A stretch of DNA of 64,000 nucleotides from Bacteroides caccae (GCF_002222615.2 NZ_CP022412.2:744001-808000), one strand, 5' to 3'; counted from the first letter of the stretch, positions 26,678-36,703 are shown. Numbers and translations: made by a program. The notes: generated from the sequence alone by a model not told the origin.

Positions 26678-28657
26678 ATGATCAAGATAGATTCAAAAAT
26701 TCCAGAAGGCCCGGTGGCTGAGAAATGGACCAACTATAAAGCTCACCAGAAATTGGTGAATCCCGCTAATAAACGTCGTTTGGATATCATCGTTGTGGGT
26801 ACGGGTCTGGCAGGTGCTTCTGCCGCTGCTTCACTCGGTGAAATGGGTTTCAGAGTATTCAACTTCTGTATTCAGGACTCTCCGCGTCGTGCACACTCTA
26901 TCGCTGCACAAGGTGGTATCAACGCAGCCAAGAACTATCAGAATGACGGTGACTCGGTTTACCGTTTGTTCTATGATACAGTAAAAGGTGGTGACTACCG
27001 TGCCCGCGAAGCTAACGTATATCGTCTGGCTGAAGTATCAAACGCTATCATCGACCAATGTGTAGCTCAAGGTGTTCCTTTCGCTCGCGAATACGGCGGT
27101 ACGCTGGACAACCGTTCTTTCGGTGGCGCACAGGTTTCACGTACTTTCTACGCTAAAGGTCAGACAGGCCAGCAGTTGTTGCTGGGTGCTTACTCCGCAC
27201 TGAGCCGTCAGGTAAACGTAGGTACTGTAAAACTTTACACCCGCTATGAAATGCAGGACGTTGTCATCGTTGACGGACGTGCCCGCGGTATCATTGCCAA
27301 AAACCTTGTAACAGGTAAATTGGAACGTTTCGCCGCTCACGCAGTAGTTATCGCTACCGGTGGTTACGGAAACGCTTACTTCCTGTCTACAAACGCTATG
27401 GGTTGTAACTGTACGGCTGCTGTTTCTTGCTACCGCAAGGGTGCCGTATTTGCTAACCCCGCATACGTTCAGATCCACCCGACTTGTATTCCGGTACACG
27501 GTGACAAACAGTCTAAACTGACATTGATGTCCGAATCTCTTCGTAACGACGGTCGTATCTGGGTTCCGAAGAAGAAAGAAGACGCTGTGAAACTCCAGAA
27601 GGGCGAAATCAAAGGAAGCGATATTCCTGAAGAAGACCGCGACTACTACTTGGAACGCCGCTATCCGGCATTCGGTAACCTGGTTCCGCGTGACGTTGCC
27701 AGCCGTGCCGCTAAAGAACGTTGCGACGCAGGTTTCGGTGTAAACAACACCGGTTTGGCCGTATTCCTCGATTTCTCCGAAGCTATCAACCGTTTGGGCA
27801 TCGACGTTGTTCTTCAACGTTACGGCAACCTCTTCGATATGTATGAAGAAATCACCGACGTTAATCCGGGCGAACTGGCAAAAGAAATCAATGGCGTGAA
27901 ATATTATAACCCGATGATGATTTATCCGGCTATCCACTATACAATGGGTGGTATCTGGGTAGACTACGAACTGCAAACCACCATCAAAGGTCTGTTCGCT
28001 ATCGGTGAATGTAACTTCTCCGACCACGGTGCAAACCGCCTTGGTGCTTCTGCATTGATGCAAGGTCTGGCCGACGGTTACTTCGTATTGCCTTACACTA
28101 TCCAGAACTATCTGGCAGACCAGATTACTGTTCCCCGTTTCTCTACTGACCTTCCCGAATTTGCGGAAGCGGAAAAAGCTGTTCAAGCTAAGATCGACAA
28201 GTTCATGAGCATACAAGGTAATGAATCTGTTGATTCTATCCACAAGAAACTGGGTCACATCATGTGGGAATATGTAGGTATGGGACGTACGGCAGAAGGC
28301 TTGAAGAAAGGTATTGCTGCACTGAAAGAAATCCGCAAGGAATTTGAAACCAACCTGTTTATCCCCGGTTCTAAAGAAGGCATGAACGTAGAGCTTGACA
28401 AAGCAATCCGCCTGTACGACTTCATCACAATGGGTGAACTTGTTGCTTACGATGCATTGAACCGTAACGAAAGTTGTGGTGGTCACTTCCGTGAAGAATA
28501 CCAGACTGAAGAAGGAGAAGCCAAACGTGATGACGAAAACTTCTTCTACGTAGCTTGCTGGGAATATCAAGGTGACGATGAAAAGGCTCCGATATTGATC
28601 AAAGAACCGCTGGTATACGAAGCTATCAAGGTTCAGACCCGTAACTACAAGAGCTAA
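26678..28657 (+). CDS. frdA: Fumarate reductase/succinate dehydrogenase flavoprotein subunit
   Basis: 659 residues. The FAD-binding Rossmann motif is [32 protein letters not shown] contains the region of covalent flavin attachment (His just before, in RRAHS). IHPTCIP and the substrate-site region [15 protein letters not shown] are present, as is [17 protein letters not shown]. It lies in the cytoplasmic part of the complex. Codon use is strongly biased, as usual for a highly expressed gene, which creates a long antisense open frame that is not a gene. Confidence 0.95.
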   Translation: MIKIDSKIPEGPVAEKWTNYKAHQKLVNPANKRRLDIIVVGTGLAGASAAASLGEMGFRVFNFCIQDSPRRAHSIAAQGGINAAKNYQNDGDSVYRLFYDTVKGGDYRAREANVYRLAEVSNAIIDQCVAQGVPFAREYGGTLDNRSFGGAQVSRTFYAKGQTGQQLLLGAYSALSRQVNVGTVKLYTRYEMQDVVIVDGRARGIIAKNLVTGKLERFAAHAVVIATGGYGNAYFLSTNAMGCNCTAAVSCYRKGAVFANPAYVQIHPTCIPVHGDKQSKLTLMSESLRNDGRIWVPKKKEDAVKLQKGEIKGSDIPEEDRDYYLERRYPAFGNLVPRDVASRAAKERCDAGFGVNNTGLAVFLDFSEAINRLGIDVVLQRYGNLFDMYEEITDVNPGELAKEINGVKYYNPMMIYPAIHYTMGGIWVDYELQTTIKGLFAIGECNFSDHGANRLGASALMQGLADGYFVLPYTIQNYLADQITVPRFSTDLPEFAEAEKAVQAKIDKFMSIQGNESVDSIHKKLGHIMWEYVGMGRTAEGLKKGIAALKEIRKEFETNLFIPGSKEGMNVELDKAIRLYDFITMGELVAYDALNRNESCGGHFREEYQTEEGEAKRDDENFFYVACWEYQGDDEKAPILIKEPLVYEAIKVQTRNYKS

Positions 28658-28693
28658 TCGGTGAAGTTAAACATTTAAAAGAATTAGAAGACA

Positions 28694-29449
28694 ATGGATA
28701 AAAATATATCATTTACACTGAAGGTATGGCGCCAAGCTGGTCCGAAAGCTAAAGGTGCTTTTGAAACCTACCAAATGAAAGATATTCCCGGTGATACTTC
28801 CTTCCTCGAAATGCTGGATATTCTGAACGAACAGCTCATCAGCGAAAGAAAAGAACCGGTAGTATTCGATCACGACTGCCGCGAAGGTATCTGCGGTATG
28901 TGTTCTCTTTACATCAACGGACATCCGCACGGTCCTGCAACAGGTGCTACTACCTGCCAGATTTATATGCGTCGCTTCAACGACGGTGACACCATTACCG
29001 TTGAACCTTGGCGTTCGGCCGGTTTCCCTGTTATCAAGGACTTAATGGTAGACCGTACCGCTTACGACAAAATCATGCAGGCAGGTGGTTACGTGAGCGT
29101 TCGTACAGGTGCTCCGCAGGATGCCAACGCTATCCTGATACCGAAGCCTGTGGCCGATGAAGCTATGGATGCCGCTTCTTGTATCGGTTGCGGTGCTTGT
29201 GTAGCTGCATGTAAGAATGGTTCTGCTATGTTATTCGTTTCTGCAAAGGTCAGCCAGTTGAACTTGCTTCCGCAAGGTAAACCGGAAGCTTTGCGCCGCG
29301 CAAAAGCCATGTTGTCTAAAATGGACGAACTGGGATTCGGTAACTGTACCAATACTCGCGCTTGCGAGGCGGAATGTCCGAAGAACATCTCTATCAGCAA
29401 CATCGCCCGCTTGAACCGCGACTTCATCATCGCAAAACTGAAAGACTAA
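28694..29449 (+). CDS. frdB: Fumarate reductase/succinate dehydrogenase iron-sulfur subunit
   Basis: 251 residues. The N-terminal [2Fe-2S] ferredoxin domain has [30 protein letters not shown]; the C-terminal domain has [14 protein letters not shown] and [16 protein letters not shown] for the further clusters. It wires FrdA to the haem subunit. Last gene of the operon; a strong terminator follows 49 bases after the stop. Confidence 0.95.
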   Translation: MDKNISFTLKVWRQAGPKAKGAFETYQMKDIPGDTSFLEMLDILNEQLISERKEPVVFDHDCREGICGMCSLYINGHPHGPATGATTCQIYMRRFNDGDTITVEPWRSAGFPVIKDLMVDRTAYDKIMQAGGYVSVRTGAPQDANAILIPKPVADEAMDAASCIGCGACVAACKNGSAMLFVSAKVSQLNLLPQGKPEALRRAKAMLSKMDELGFGNCTNTRACEAECPKNISISNIARLNRDFIIAKLKD

Positions 29450-29497
29450 ATTTATTGCTAAGTTTTAAGAGTCGAGGGACAATTTGATTAATGACAG

Positions 29498-29527
29498 AAT
29501 CCCCTGCCGGCATGCCGGCAGGGGATT
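29498..29527 (+). terminator. Intrinsic terminator of frdCAB
   Basis: A perfect 30-bp GC-rich palindrome (15 + 15, centre CA|TG, with the repeated CCGGCATGCCGG core) followed by TTATTCTT. The palindrome has no built-in loop, so a 3-4 base loop would form in its centre. Confidence 0.8.
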
Positions 29528-29554
29528 TATTCTTATCAACACAAAATAATTAAT

Positions 29555-30805
29555 ATGAAACAACTCTTTCTTATCTGTATGACAACAGTATGTCTGCTAT
29601 CGTTTCAAACGATACAAGGACAGCAAGTAGTTCCTGCACAGAGAGCACAAATGATCCCTGCCAAAAAAATGCAAATGACTCTTGCACAACCGGATGGCAT
29701 CGCTTTCCGCGAACTCTCTTTTGCCAGTGCATTGAAAATGGCTAAAGAAGAAAACAAACTACTTTTTGTAGATTGTTTTACCACTTGGTGTGGCCCTTGT
29801 CGAATGTTGTCCAAGGTAGTTTTTAAAGATTCTCTGGTTGCCGATTACTTCAACCGCCATTTTGTCAATCTGAAAATGGATATGGAAAAAGGAGAAGGGA
29901 TAGATATCAGAAAAAAATATGATGTGCGAGGCTATCCCACCCTTCTTTTCCTAAATTCAAGTGGTGAAGTAGTACATCGCCTTCTTGGTGCCGACGAAGC
30001 GTCTGCACTGTTGGAAAAAGTAAAACTGGGAGTAGAGTCCGGCGGAATTTCAGGTCTTAGGAAACGCTATGAAGCGGGTGAGCGTGACTCTGCCTTTGTC
30101 TGCGGATATATCAATGTACTTTCTGCCGCCAACCGTGAAGAAGAGGCGGGAAAAGTAGCTGCTGATTTCTTACAGGGAAAAGAACAGAAAATACTGGAAT
30201 ATGAAGGTTATTTCTCAATATTCTACCGCTATATACATGATATCAACTCCTCGGCATTTTTATATGTGGTAAATCATAAGAAGGAGATAGCCGACAGATT
30301 TCCACAACAAGCTTCTTCGCTCAACCGTAGAATACTTGAAGACTGGATTATCGGCTCTTATACATATCTGAAAGTGGATGAGTCGAAACATTGTACATTC
30401 GACGAACAAGGACTGAATGCTTATGTCACTCGTATGAAACAGATGAATGTAGCAGAAGCCGACATGATAGGCGAAAATCTACGGCTTAACAGAGACGGCA
30501 TTATGAACCAGTGGGACTCGTTTGTAAAACGGGGAGACAAACTACTTGCTTCACACACAATTCTAGGCGATGAAGAACAATTATTGCAGTGGGTGAAATG
30601 GATGAACAAAGCATGTGCAGATATGTCATTACGCGAAAAAGCTACTCAATGGTGCGAAAAAGCTTGTGCAGACTTAATAAAGAAAAACGAAGAGATCAAG
30701 AAAAATCTGCCTCCCGGTGCAATTCCTGCTATTTCTATGATAGATTATAAAGCACAGTTGCTACAAGTAGCAGAAAAATTGAGGAAACCAATGGAGCAGA
30801 ACTGA
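29555..30805 (+). CDS. Exported thioredoxin-fold protein
   Basis: 416 residues with a signal peptide (about 1-22). The thioredoxin domain (about 48-160) has the active site TTWCGPCRML and the cis-proline in VRGYPTLLF. The C-terminal ~250 residues are helical with no recognised domain; in Bacteroides such proteins act in periplasmic disulfide or cytochrome maturation. It follows the frd terminator and is convergent with the second AraC gene. Confidence 0.82.
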   Translation: MKQLFLICMTTVCLLSFQTIQGQQVVPAQRAQMIPAKKMQMTLAQPDGIAFRELSFASALKMAKEENKLLFVDCFTTWCGPCRMLSKVVFKDSLVADYFNRHFVNLKMDMEKGEGIDIRKKYDVRGYPTLLFLNSSGEVVHRLLGADEASALLEKVKLGVESGGISGLRKRYEAGERDSAFVCGYINVLSAANREEEAGKVAADFLQGKEQKILEYEGYFSIFYRYIHDINSSAFLYVVNHKKEIADRFPQQASSLNRRILEDWIIGSYTYLKVDESKHCTFDEQGLNAYVTRMKQMNVAEADMIGENLRLNRDGIMNQWDSFVKRGDKLLASHTILGDEEQLLQWVKWMNKACADMSLREKATQWCEKACADLIKKNEEIKKNLPPGAIPAISMIDYKAQLLQVAEKLRKPMEQN

Positions 30806-30895
30806 GAATCTATAATAAAGCATAAATATAGATAGAGGTTGTCTCAATGTAGAGAGTTCAGCCTCTGTCATTTATCAGCAAATCGTAACTTCTTT

Positions 30896-31723
30896 CTATC
30901 TACGTAAATTACGAGGAGAAGCCCCAAAGGATTTTTTACAGAAATTGGAGAAGTGAGGTAATGACTCAAATCCATATTTATAGCATATTTCAGAGATTGT
31001 ACATTCTGAGTTTTGCAAATCGTCCAAAACGTTTTCCTTGCGGCGTGCCAGCATCCATTCATACACAGGTTCATGAAAGACACTATTGAAAATCCTACGG
31101 AATGTACTGATAGTGTATCCGCCTAATTGTGCCAGTTCTTCTACCGTCTTTACTTTTTTATAATTCTGAATGACAAAACATTGAAAGCCATTTGTATATT
31201 TGGAAAGTGGATGTACCAAGCTCGCAAGATCATAATCGGAGTAGTAGTAACCCAACACAAATGCCAATTCCTTCCGTTTGAGAGACAACAATTCCCGACA
31301 GACTTTATCTCCCTTCAAATAGGTTATAGAGCCATTCAAGAAATATTGTAATTCAGGAATTATTTTTAAAGGGGAATAGATAAGCGGAGGAGATACCTCT
31401 TTCATGATATGATTAAAACGCAAATCGCAAAACAACTCCGGTTGAACGAAACGATAATAAATACATTCGCATTCAGTCATAGCAAGCATCTCAAATTTTG
31501 ATCCGATAGCCTGAAGAATAAACTCACCTTCTCTGAGCATCGTACCTGCATATTCCTGACTATTAACCAGCATCTCTCCCTTCATCAAAAAAAGAATGAA
31601 ATTCTCCTCGCATTTATGCGCAGGCCTATGGAAACCTCGCTGATAAATAATATGAGCAATGGCATTGCTCACAGCTTTTGGACAGTTTTGACAATCCCAA
31701 TTTCCTTGACAGATAGACGGCAT
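30896..31723 (-). CDS. AraC-family regulator, paralogue of the 24.9-kb gene
   Basis: 275 residues. The same layout as the protein at 24943-25815: a sensor with Cys5, Cys11, Cys14 (C-x5-C-x2-C-P) and Cys38, the cupin-like LFLMKGEMLVNSQEYAGTMLREGEFILQAIGSKFEML, and a C-terminal AraC domain (TVEELAQLGGYTISTFRRIF; ISEICYKYGFESLPHFSNFCKKSFG). The two proteins are alike over nearly their full length. It lies directly downstream of the fimbrial operon on the same strand, beyond that operon's terminator, so it could control fimbriae; this is inference. Confidence 0.85.
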   Translation of the reverse strand: MPSICQGNWDCQNCPKAVSNAIAHIIYQRGFHRPAHKCEENFILFLMKGEMLVNSQEYAGTMLREGEFILQAIGSKFEMLAMTECECIYYRFVQPELFCDLRFNHIMKEVSPPLIYSPLKIIPELQYFLNGSITYLKGDKVCRELLSLKRKELAFVLGYYYSDYDLASLVHPLSKYTNGFQCFVIQNYKKVKTVEELAQLGGYTISTFRRIFNSVFHEPVYEWMLARRKENVLDDLQNSECTISEICYKYGFESLPHFSNFCKKSFGASPRNLRR

Positions 31724-31812
31724 ATGTTGGCTTTGCTTGTATTTGTTTTATGTTTCCAACAAAAATATATGAAAGATTTCATATAGCCATAAAAAAAAGG
31801 AGAAAAGTAAAA

Positions 31813-31846
31813 AAGAAGTCATCTCATTTTTCTGAGATGACTTCTT
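31813..31846 (-). terminator. Terminator of the fimbrial operon
   Basis: Perfect 14-bp stem (31813-31826 with 31833-31846) and 6-base loop, followed in the minus-strand sense by a T-rich run (complement of 31795-31812). It lies 62 bases after the fimbrillin stop. Confidence 0.85.
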
Positions 31847-31907
31847 AAAAGTATTTCTAATCTAGAAATAATCCTTCGAAAGCTCAATTTTCAAATCTAG
31901 AAAATTC

Positions 31908-32903
31908 TTACTGAGCCTCGTTTGCTTCCGGCGTTGTTTGAGTATTCCAGTTAGTTACATCTGGAGTAAATGTAACATTTTCAGCTCCTCCTGGTAATAA
32001 AAGAGTATAAAGAATCTTATCACCAGCTCCCCAAACAACATCTTTCAAACTAACTTTTTTCTCTCCATTAAAGACTTCTCCACCACCATATACAGTAGAA
32101 TATGCTATTGTTATTTCTGCATTTTCTCCCAAAGTTTGCGGCATTAACATTAATGCATTATCACCCGTTGCTAAAGTAAGTCCAGAAGTACCTGTAAAAT
32201 CGGTATAAGTTGCATTATACTGATACGATTTAGGAGTAGAAGGACTTGACCAAGTACCTACTACACTCTCAGTAGGATCAACATAAGTAAAATTTCCAGT
32301 ATTATTTATTCCTGACAAAGTAATCTCGGTTACTTTATAAGTAAAACCATCATCCTTCCCTTTTAATTTGAAATTAATCTGGGTCAGGACATGTTTAAAA
32401 TCTAATTTTACAGGTGTACCGGATACTCCCGGTTTGGTTTCATTTTTTGCATAAGCCACGACTAAATCTTCTTGAGAATCAACGATAGTATAAGAAAAAC
32501 TTGGATAACCTGCTTTTGAACTAGTCGGCTTAACATAGCTCACATTAGCCACAGGCGAATATGAAAAGAATTGAATCTTATCCTTTAAAGGCCAGTAATA
32601 AGGCCCAACAGGGTTCATTGTCCATGCTGAGCTATTCCAAGAAACTATCACACCATTCATAAATAGTGTTTCACCCAAAATGGTTTCAGCAGACATATCA
32701 TTATTCTTTGTATTATATGCAAAAACCTTAAACCCACCATTAGTTTTCAAACCTTCTGTCTTCAACTCGCTCGCTCTTGTTGCCTTACTTACTATGGTAG
32801 TAAAGTTAATCTCAGTTTTCTGTCCTTCATTCTCAAATTCTTCATTCTGTGAGCAACTCGTAATTGCCAAAGCAGCTGTTACTGCCAATAAAATCTTTTT
32901 CAT
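31908..32903 (-). CDS. Fimbrillin family (Mfa-like) lipoprotein
   Basis: 331 residues with lipobox ITSC (Cys17), then the opening of a Bacteroidales fimbrillin (EINFTTIVSKATRASELKTEG), including the Arg cleaved by trypsin-like proteases in related pilins. Two beta-sandwich domains are expected, with YYWPLKDKIQFFSYSP and VTLAGINN-type segments between. It would be a pilus shaft or tip subunit that assembles by donor-strand exchange after lipoprotein export. Last gene of a three-gene operon with DUF5119 and DUF3575 proteins. Confidence 0.8.
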   Translation of the reverse strand: MKKILLAVTAALAITSCSQNEEFENEGQKTEINFTTIVSKATRASELKTEGLKTNGGFKVFAYNTKNNDMSAETILGETLFMNGVIVSWNSSAWTMNPVGPYYWPLKDKIQFFSYSPVANVSYVKPTSSKAGYPSFSYTIVDSQEDLVVAYAKNETKPGVSGTPVKLDFKHVLTQINFKLKGKDDGFTYKVTEITLSGINNTGNFTYVDPTESVVGTWSSPSTPKSYQYNATYTDFTGTSGLTLATGDNALMLMPQTLGENAEITIAYSTVYGGGEVFNGEKKVSLKDVVWGAGDKILYTLLLPGGAENVTFTPDVTNWNTQTTPEANEAQ

Positions 32904-32957
32904 AACTGTATCTTTTTAGTTAATAATATTATTCTATTCTGTTTATGCTATTAGGAA

Positions 32958-33953
32958 TCAGTTTACTGGTAATTCAACATTATCTTCTGGTCCCCAACCA
33001 TCAACGTTTCCATTCATTCCTCCACCCCCGTCAGGATTAGGTGGTGTTTCCGGTTTCTCTACTTCAATCTTATCATCAGGTGGCAACTCAATCTCTGGTG
33101 GCGGATCTTGTTTTCCTGCTTCCTCCTCCTCATCTTTTTCAAGCGTACCAATTATTTCAGTAACATCAATCGTCCTTTCCTGTATCGTATTATCAGTTCT
33201 TACAAAACTTAGTATCAACTTTACACTACTTGCTTCTCGATAGACCGGTTCTCCCAACATTGACATTCGCGTCGGTATATCTTTCGCCCCTTTAAAAGCA
33301 GTAAAATGCGCTATTACTTTGCCACCCTCCTTCTTTGCTTCAAAATAAATAGGCTGTGAGTTACACATTCCGCAACCTTTACCTATACAATAGCAATCAG
33401 ACAATCCATTTACACACCCTATAACTGATGTCACATATTCCAGTCCTTTCACCTCTATTGCAAAGGAGTAGTTCTTTATCACCGATTCCAATTTCCAATC
33501 CAAGTGAAACACTTCATCACTTTTCTTTATTTTCAATTCATCAATATTCAACACATATAACGGGTCCGGCGACCAAACCATTTTTTCAGTTCCGGCAATG
33601 CCCAAACCATTACAATATCCCGTATATGCCTCAATCGTTTCATAGGACTCCTCACCTCGGATTCGCACTACTTCCGTGTTATAGTTGTAAGCTACCACCG
33701 AATATCGTCCGGGAGGGACCTTCATCTCCCCGCCTTGTACCGAAAGGTACCTATCCACTTTTCTGCCTTCCCCGTCTTTCGGATAAAATATAATCCGAAC
33801 TCCTTCCGGCAATTCATCTGTTACTCCGGCCCAATCTAACGAGATTTCCACCCCGCTTACAGGATAATCATCCAATACATCGCGACGACTACACCCGGTC
33901 AGCATCAGCAGCGAGGACAGAAGCACAAGAATAATATATCTTGTATCTCGCAT
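32958..33953 (-). CDS. DUF5119 lipoprotein, probable fimbrial anchor/tip-related subunit
   Basis: 331 residues with lipobox LTGC (Cys21). The start of the mature protein (VEISLDWAGVTDELPEGVRIIFYPKDGEG and PPGRYSVVAYNYNTE) is the DUF5119 pattern seen in Mfa2/FimB-type neighbours of fimbrillins. A Cys-rich stretch (CVNGLSDCYCIGKGCGMC) near the middle is unusual and could bind metal or form disulfides. The C-terminal ~50 residues are rich in Pro, Glu and Gly and probably disordered. Start is 7 bases after the DUF3575 gene. Confidence 0.72.
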   Translation of the reverse strand: MRDTRYIILVLLSSLLMLTGCSRRDVLDDYPVSGVEISLDWAGVTDELPEGVRIIFYPKDGEGRKVDRYLSVQGGEMKVPPGRYSVVAYNYNTEVVRIRGEESYETIEAYTGYCNGLGIAGTEKMVWSPDPLYVLNIDELKIKKSDEVFHLDWKLESVIKNYSFAIEVKGLEYVTSVIGCVNGLSDCYCIGKGCGMCNSQPIYFEAKKEGGKVIAHFTAFKGAKDIPTRMSMLGEPVYREASSVKLILSFVRTDNTIQERTIDVTEIIGTLEKDEEEEAGKQDPPPEIELPPDDKIEVEKPETPPNPDGGGGMNGNVDGWGPEDNVELPVN

Positions 33954-33960
33954 AACGTCC

Positions 33961-35238
33961 TTACCTCCTTGTTGTTATCAGCCATACCAGAGAAATTTTC
34001 GCCTTGGTAGGGCCAATAAAGTTATAACGCCCACTATTTGTCCATATAATATCCCCCTCGTAAGGAGTATATTTCTTATATTCCGTTGTCAAATACCCTA
34101 TGCCGAGACTGAACTCAAGTGAAAAATGAAGTGCCAGTTGTCGTGCATACCCGTAAGTCACTCCTGCAGCTCCATAATACTTACCTTGATAACCGTCTCC
34201 CTGTAATTGAAAGTCATATATTCCACCTTCAGCATAAAGCCCGATAAAATGCCCGGTCAACCGATTATGTTTCTGCCTGTTTCCCAACCAGTAACGTCCT
34301 TCCATGCCTCCTGAAAGAAGTTGATAGCAAAAATCATGTTCACTATTCAGCCACCACGGGCATTTGTATTCGGTATTCAAAGACCACCGTTTGCCTAATG
34401 GAATCTCCACTTCTATATTCGGCGCCAATGCCATATCATATAGCAGGTTATTCTTCACTGCAAGTACTGTTTTACTTTTCCCCGGTCCTTCTGCCTCCGA
34501 CATAACTGCCTCACAGGTCTGTTCATTTACACTTTCTCCCACAGACTTATCAGGCTGACTATCCGGAAGCGCCTCTTCCTGTCTTGAAACCAACAACTCG
34601 GAGACAGAAGATACCGGTTCAAAGGTTTCCTTCGCCACTTCCGAGATTTCCCGGACTATTGTAATTTCAGACCGCCTCAACTTAGGAAATACATTGTTGA
34701 CCATGTATCTGTAAGCAGCTCCCTGATTTAACTTACGTAACAATTGTTTCCGTTTTACGATATCATTCTTATGATAATCAATCAATATCAACACTTCCTC
34801 ACGATCCGGCAGGTTAGGGTCAGCTGCCGCTATCTTACGTAACTCTGACCAATTCTCGCCAGCTGAAAAATAATGAATCTTATTAACGTCAATATCCGAA
34901 TGGTATCGTTGTAAAAACTCACTAATCGAATGGTTCCTCTTGGAAATCAAACTTGCATTATAAGACTCATCGCCTTCAGGAGAAACAAAAGTGGTTACAT
35001 TCAAAGCAGTTATATATTTGGTATCCGCATTTCCCGCCAACAAAGAGTCTAACATCATAATCATCCGATTATTACTTTTATAGCGAGAATCAATACAAGT
35101 CCCAGACGCCTCAAAATATATTACTACCTGTCGGGCTGTATCACTTGCAACTGTAAAAAACGGGACCATAGCATATCCACTTTCTGAAAGGCTGAGTAAT
35201 GCCATAAAAAAAGTCAATATATAGGTTCCATGTTTCAT
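33961..35238 (-). CDS. DUF3575 outer-membrane protein with OmpA-like N-terminal part
   Basis: 425 residues with a signal peptide (about 1-23). The N-terminal half (QVVIYFEASGTCIDSRYKSNN with TTFVSPEGDESYN and AGENWSEL) resembles the OmpA-like domain of Bacteroidales fimbrial operons. The C-terminal half is DUF3575 (VKNNLLYDMALAPNIEVEIPLGKRWSLNTEYKCPWW), an eight-strand-type outer-membrane barrel. It probably anchors or assembles the fimbria. First gene of the operon; minus-strand promoter element TATATTTG at 35258-35265. Confidence 0.75.
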   Translation of the reverse strand: MKHGTYILTFFMALLSLSESGYAMVPFFTVASDTARQVVIYFEASGTCIDSRYKSNNRMIMMLDSLLAGNADTKYITALNVTTFVSPEGDESYNASLISKRNHSISEFLQRYHSDIDVNKIHYFSAGENWSELRKIAAADPNLPDREEVLILIDYHKNDIVKRKQLLRKLNQGAAYRYMVNNVFPKLRRSEITIVREISEVAKETFEPVSSVSELLVSRQEEALPDSQPDKSVGESVNEQTCEAVMSEAEGPGKSKTVLAVKNNLLYDMALAPNIEVEIPLGKRWSLNTEYKCPWWLNSEHDFCYQLLSGGMEGRYWLGNRQKHNRLTGHFIGLYAEGGIYDFQLQGDGYQGKYYGAAGVTYGYARQLALHFSLEFSLGIGYLTTEYKKYTPYEGDIIWTNSGRYNFIGPTKAKISLVWLITTRR

Positions 35239-35387
35239 AATTGTTCGTTTCTGTGAGCAAATATAGAAGTTAAGAAATGAATAAAATCATACTTTCAGAA
35301 CAAAATATAGAGTGTGGAAGGTTCTGTGAACCGATTGAAACGATTTTGCAAGTTTGGAAAGGATTAACAGCAGAATATAAACAAAAA

Positions 35388-35430
35388 AGATGCACAGATC
35401 ATCGAACATTTATCGATTCTCTGTGCATCT
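35388..35430 (-). terminator. Terminator of the HU gene
   Basis: 11-bp perfect stem (35388-35398 with 35420-35430, AGATGCACAGA) plus an inner ATCGA/TCGAT pairing, followed in minus-strand sense by TCTTTTTTTG. It separates the HU gene from the fimbrial operon that begins at 35238. Confidence 0.85.
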
Positions 35431-35468
35431 ACAACTCTAAAGCCTTCTTTAAAGCAAAACTAAACTTA

Positions 35469-35966
35469 TTATACTGCCGGATCGGGTGTCACTCCTCCTT
35501 CTCCCTTGCCATCATCGCCAGAACCCGGCTTTCCGCCGGTATTGCCACCGTTGCTACTTCCGTCCGTATAATCTGTTTCAATCTCCGCACGACGCGTAAT
35601 ACTCATGTCCGCCAACGTATCTTTGAATATTTTCCCCGGATAGAATAAAATCTTTCTCTGAACGATTGACTTGGACGAAATTTCCTTTTCTTCATCCGAG
35701 CTTTTTGTACGGATAGTAGGGCTAAAGATTCCGAACTCACCCAACTGAACGCTCTTTCCGTCATCAATATCCTCAGCCATTTTATCTACCAGACCACTGA
35801 CTACCAAATCGACCACTTTCCGATGAACACCACAAAGCTGACTTACTTTGCGACACATCTTTGCAAAATTAACCCTACCGGAACGAACCGATTTTGCTAC
35901 ATACTTTTCGTTTTTGTCTTTGTCAAAACCGAACACTCTTTTTGTTACTACATACTCTAAAGCCAT
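35469..35966 (-). CDS. HU-family DNA-binding protein
   Basis: 165 residues. The HU/IHF-type core spans about 1-120 (VDLVVSGLVDKMAEDIDDGKSVQLGEFGIFSPTIRTKS) in the variant form found in Bacteroidetes, and the C-terminus is a Gly/Asp/Glu-rich low-complexity tail (GSSNGGNTGGKPGSGDDGKGEGG). It is a nucleoid protein. Minus-strand promoter element CAAAGATA (36039-36046; TATCTTTG in sense), 70 bases upstream. Confidence 0.85.
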   Translation of the reverse strand: MALEYVVTKRVFGFDKDKNEKYVAKSVRSGRVNFAKMCRKVSQLCGVHRKVVDLVVSGLVDKMAEDIDDGKSVQLGEFGIFSPTIRTKSSDEEKEISSKSIVQRKILFYPGKIFKDTLADMSITRRAEIETDYTDGSSNGGNTGGKPGSGDDGKGEGGVTPDPAV

Positions 35967-36159
35967 AATCGTTAAAGTTTAAATGGTTAAAAAAATAAAG
36001 GTTATCTGTTTGCCATTCGTTTTGTTTGAATGACTCTGCAAAGATATAACAGGCCGTATACTGTCCAGTCCCCTTTTGTCTCCATTACGTCTCCTTTTTG
36101 GTACTTACAGGTCATTAGATTCAAGTAATAACACACTAGTTATTAACTAGATATACAAA

Positions 36160-36634
36160 TTAATATTTTTTCATGAATACATCATCAAAGTAATCTCTCA
36201 TACTAGATCTAAACACCGCCTCATTCTTAAAATATCCTCCTTTATAAAAATGTACCCGTTTATGCAGTAAACAGGCTAAAATAGCCACATGCAATCTATC
36301 TATCAAATTCATCAACCTTTTTGATAAAAGGAGCAATTGGAGTAATTTCATTTCCCCAAAGACTAATATCCATATTCAAAGCTATATAGTTCTGTTTCCC
36401 GAGACTCTCTCTATCCGTTCTAAAGAAATATCCAGTTTGTTCGGTAGATAAGTTCTCCGAAGTAATTTTGTCAAAAAGATAAAAAGCCATATCATGACAG
36501 AAAAATGCTTGGGAACAATATTGTTTACTCTCATATAAATCTCGACAGAAAAAGGTAACATCAGCAGAATCTAAGCAATACATCAACGTAGAAGGTAAAA
36601 CAACTGTATGCTTAAAAAACTTGTGATAATGACG
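36160..36634 (-). pseudogene. Remnant of a polysaccharide pyruvyl transferase
   Basis: Two adjacent minus-strand frames join into one family pattern. The first (about 36634-36299) reads VVLPSTL, VTFFCRDLYESK, CHDMAFYL and YFFRTDRES; the second (about 36315-36160) reads DRLHVAILACLLHKRVHFY and YFKNEAVFRSSM. Both fit the C-terminal half of capsule-type pyruvyl transferases (TDRLHVAI and S-Y-x-K-N signatures). At the junction, GATAGATAGATT should be GATAGATT: removing one GATA copy restores a continuous frame (EFDRLHVAI). The N-terminal half is missing; a stop (TGA) precedes. It is a dead gene left from a capsule locus. Confidence 0.7.
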
Positions 36635-36652
36635 TCAATCATGCGCATCACA

Positions 36653-36685
36653 TACATGGAGGACATTTTTTTGTCCCCCATGTAT
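36653..36685. terminator. Hairpin after the integrase gene
   Basis: A 12-bp stem with one mismatch (ACATGGAGGACA paired with TGTCCCCCATGT) around a T-rich loop, 19 bases beyond the recombinase stop. There is no clear T-run on the minus strand, so its strength as a terminator is uncertain. Confidence 0.5.
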
Positions 36686-36703
36686 ATAGAGGCCAAGACT
36701 AAC

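Noticed and set aside
27137..28570. A 477-codon open frame antisense to the fumarate reductase flavoprotein gene
   Set aside because: It is a mirror of the strong codon bias of frdA. Its translation is Val/Phe/Thr-rich, without domains, and it has no promoter.
35277..35648. A 123-codon plus-strand frame across the HU terminator
   Set aside because: It runs through the terminator stem and antisense into the HU gene; no domain or promoter is seen.
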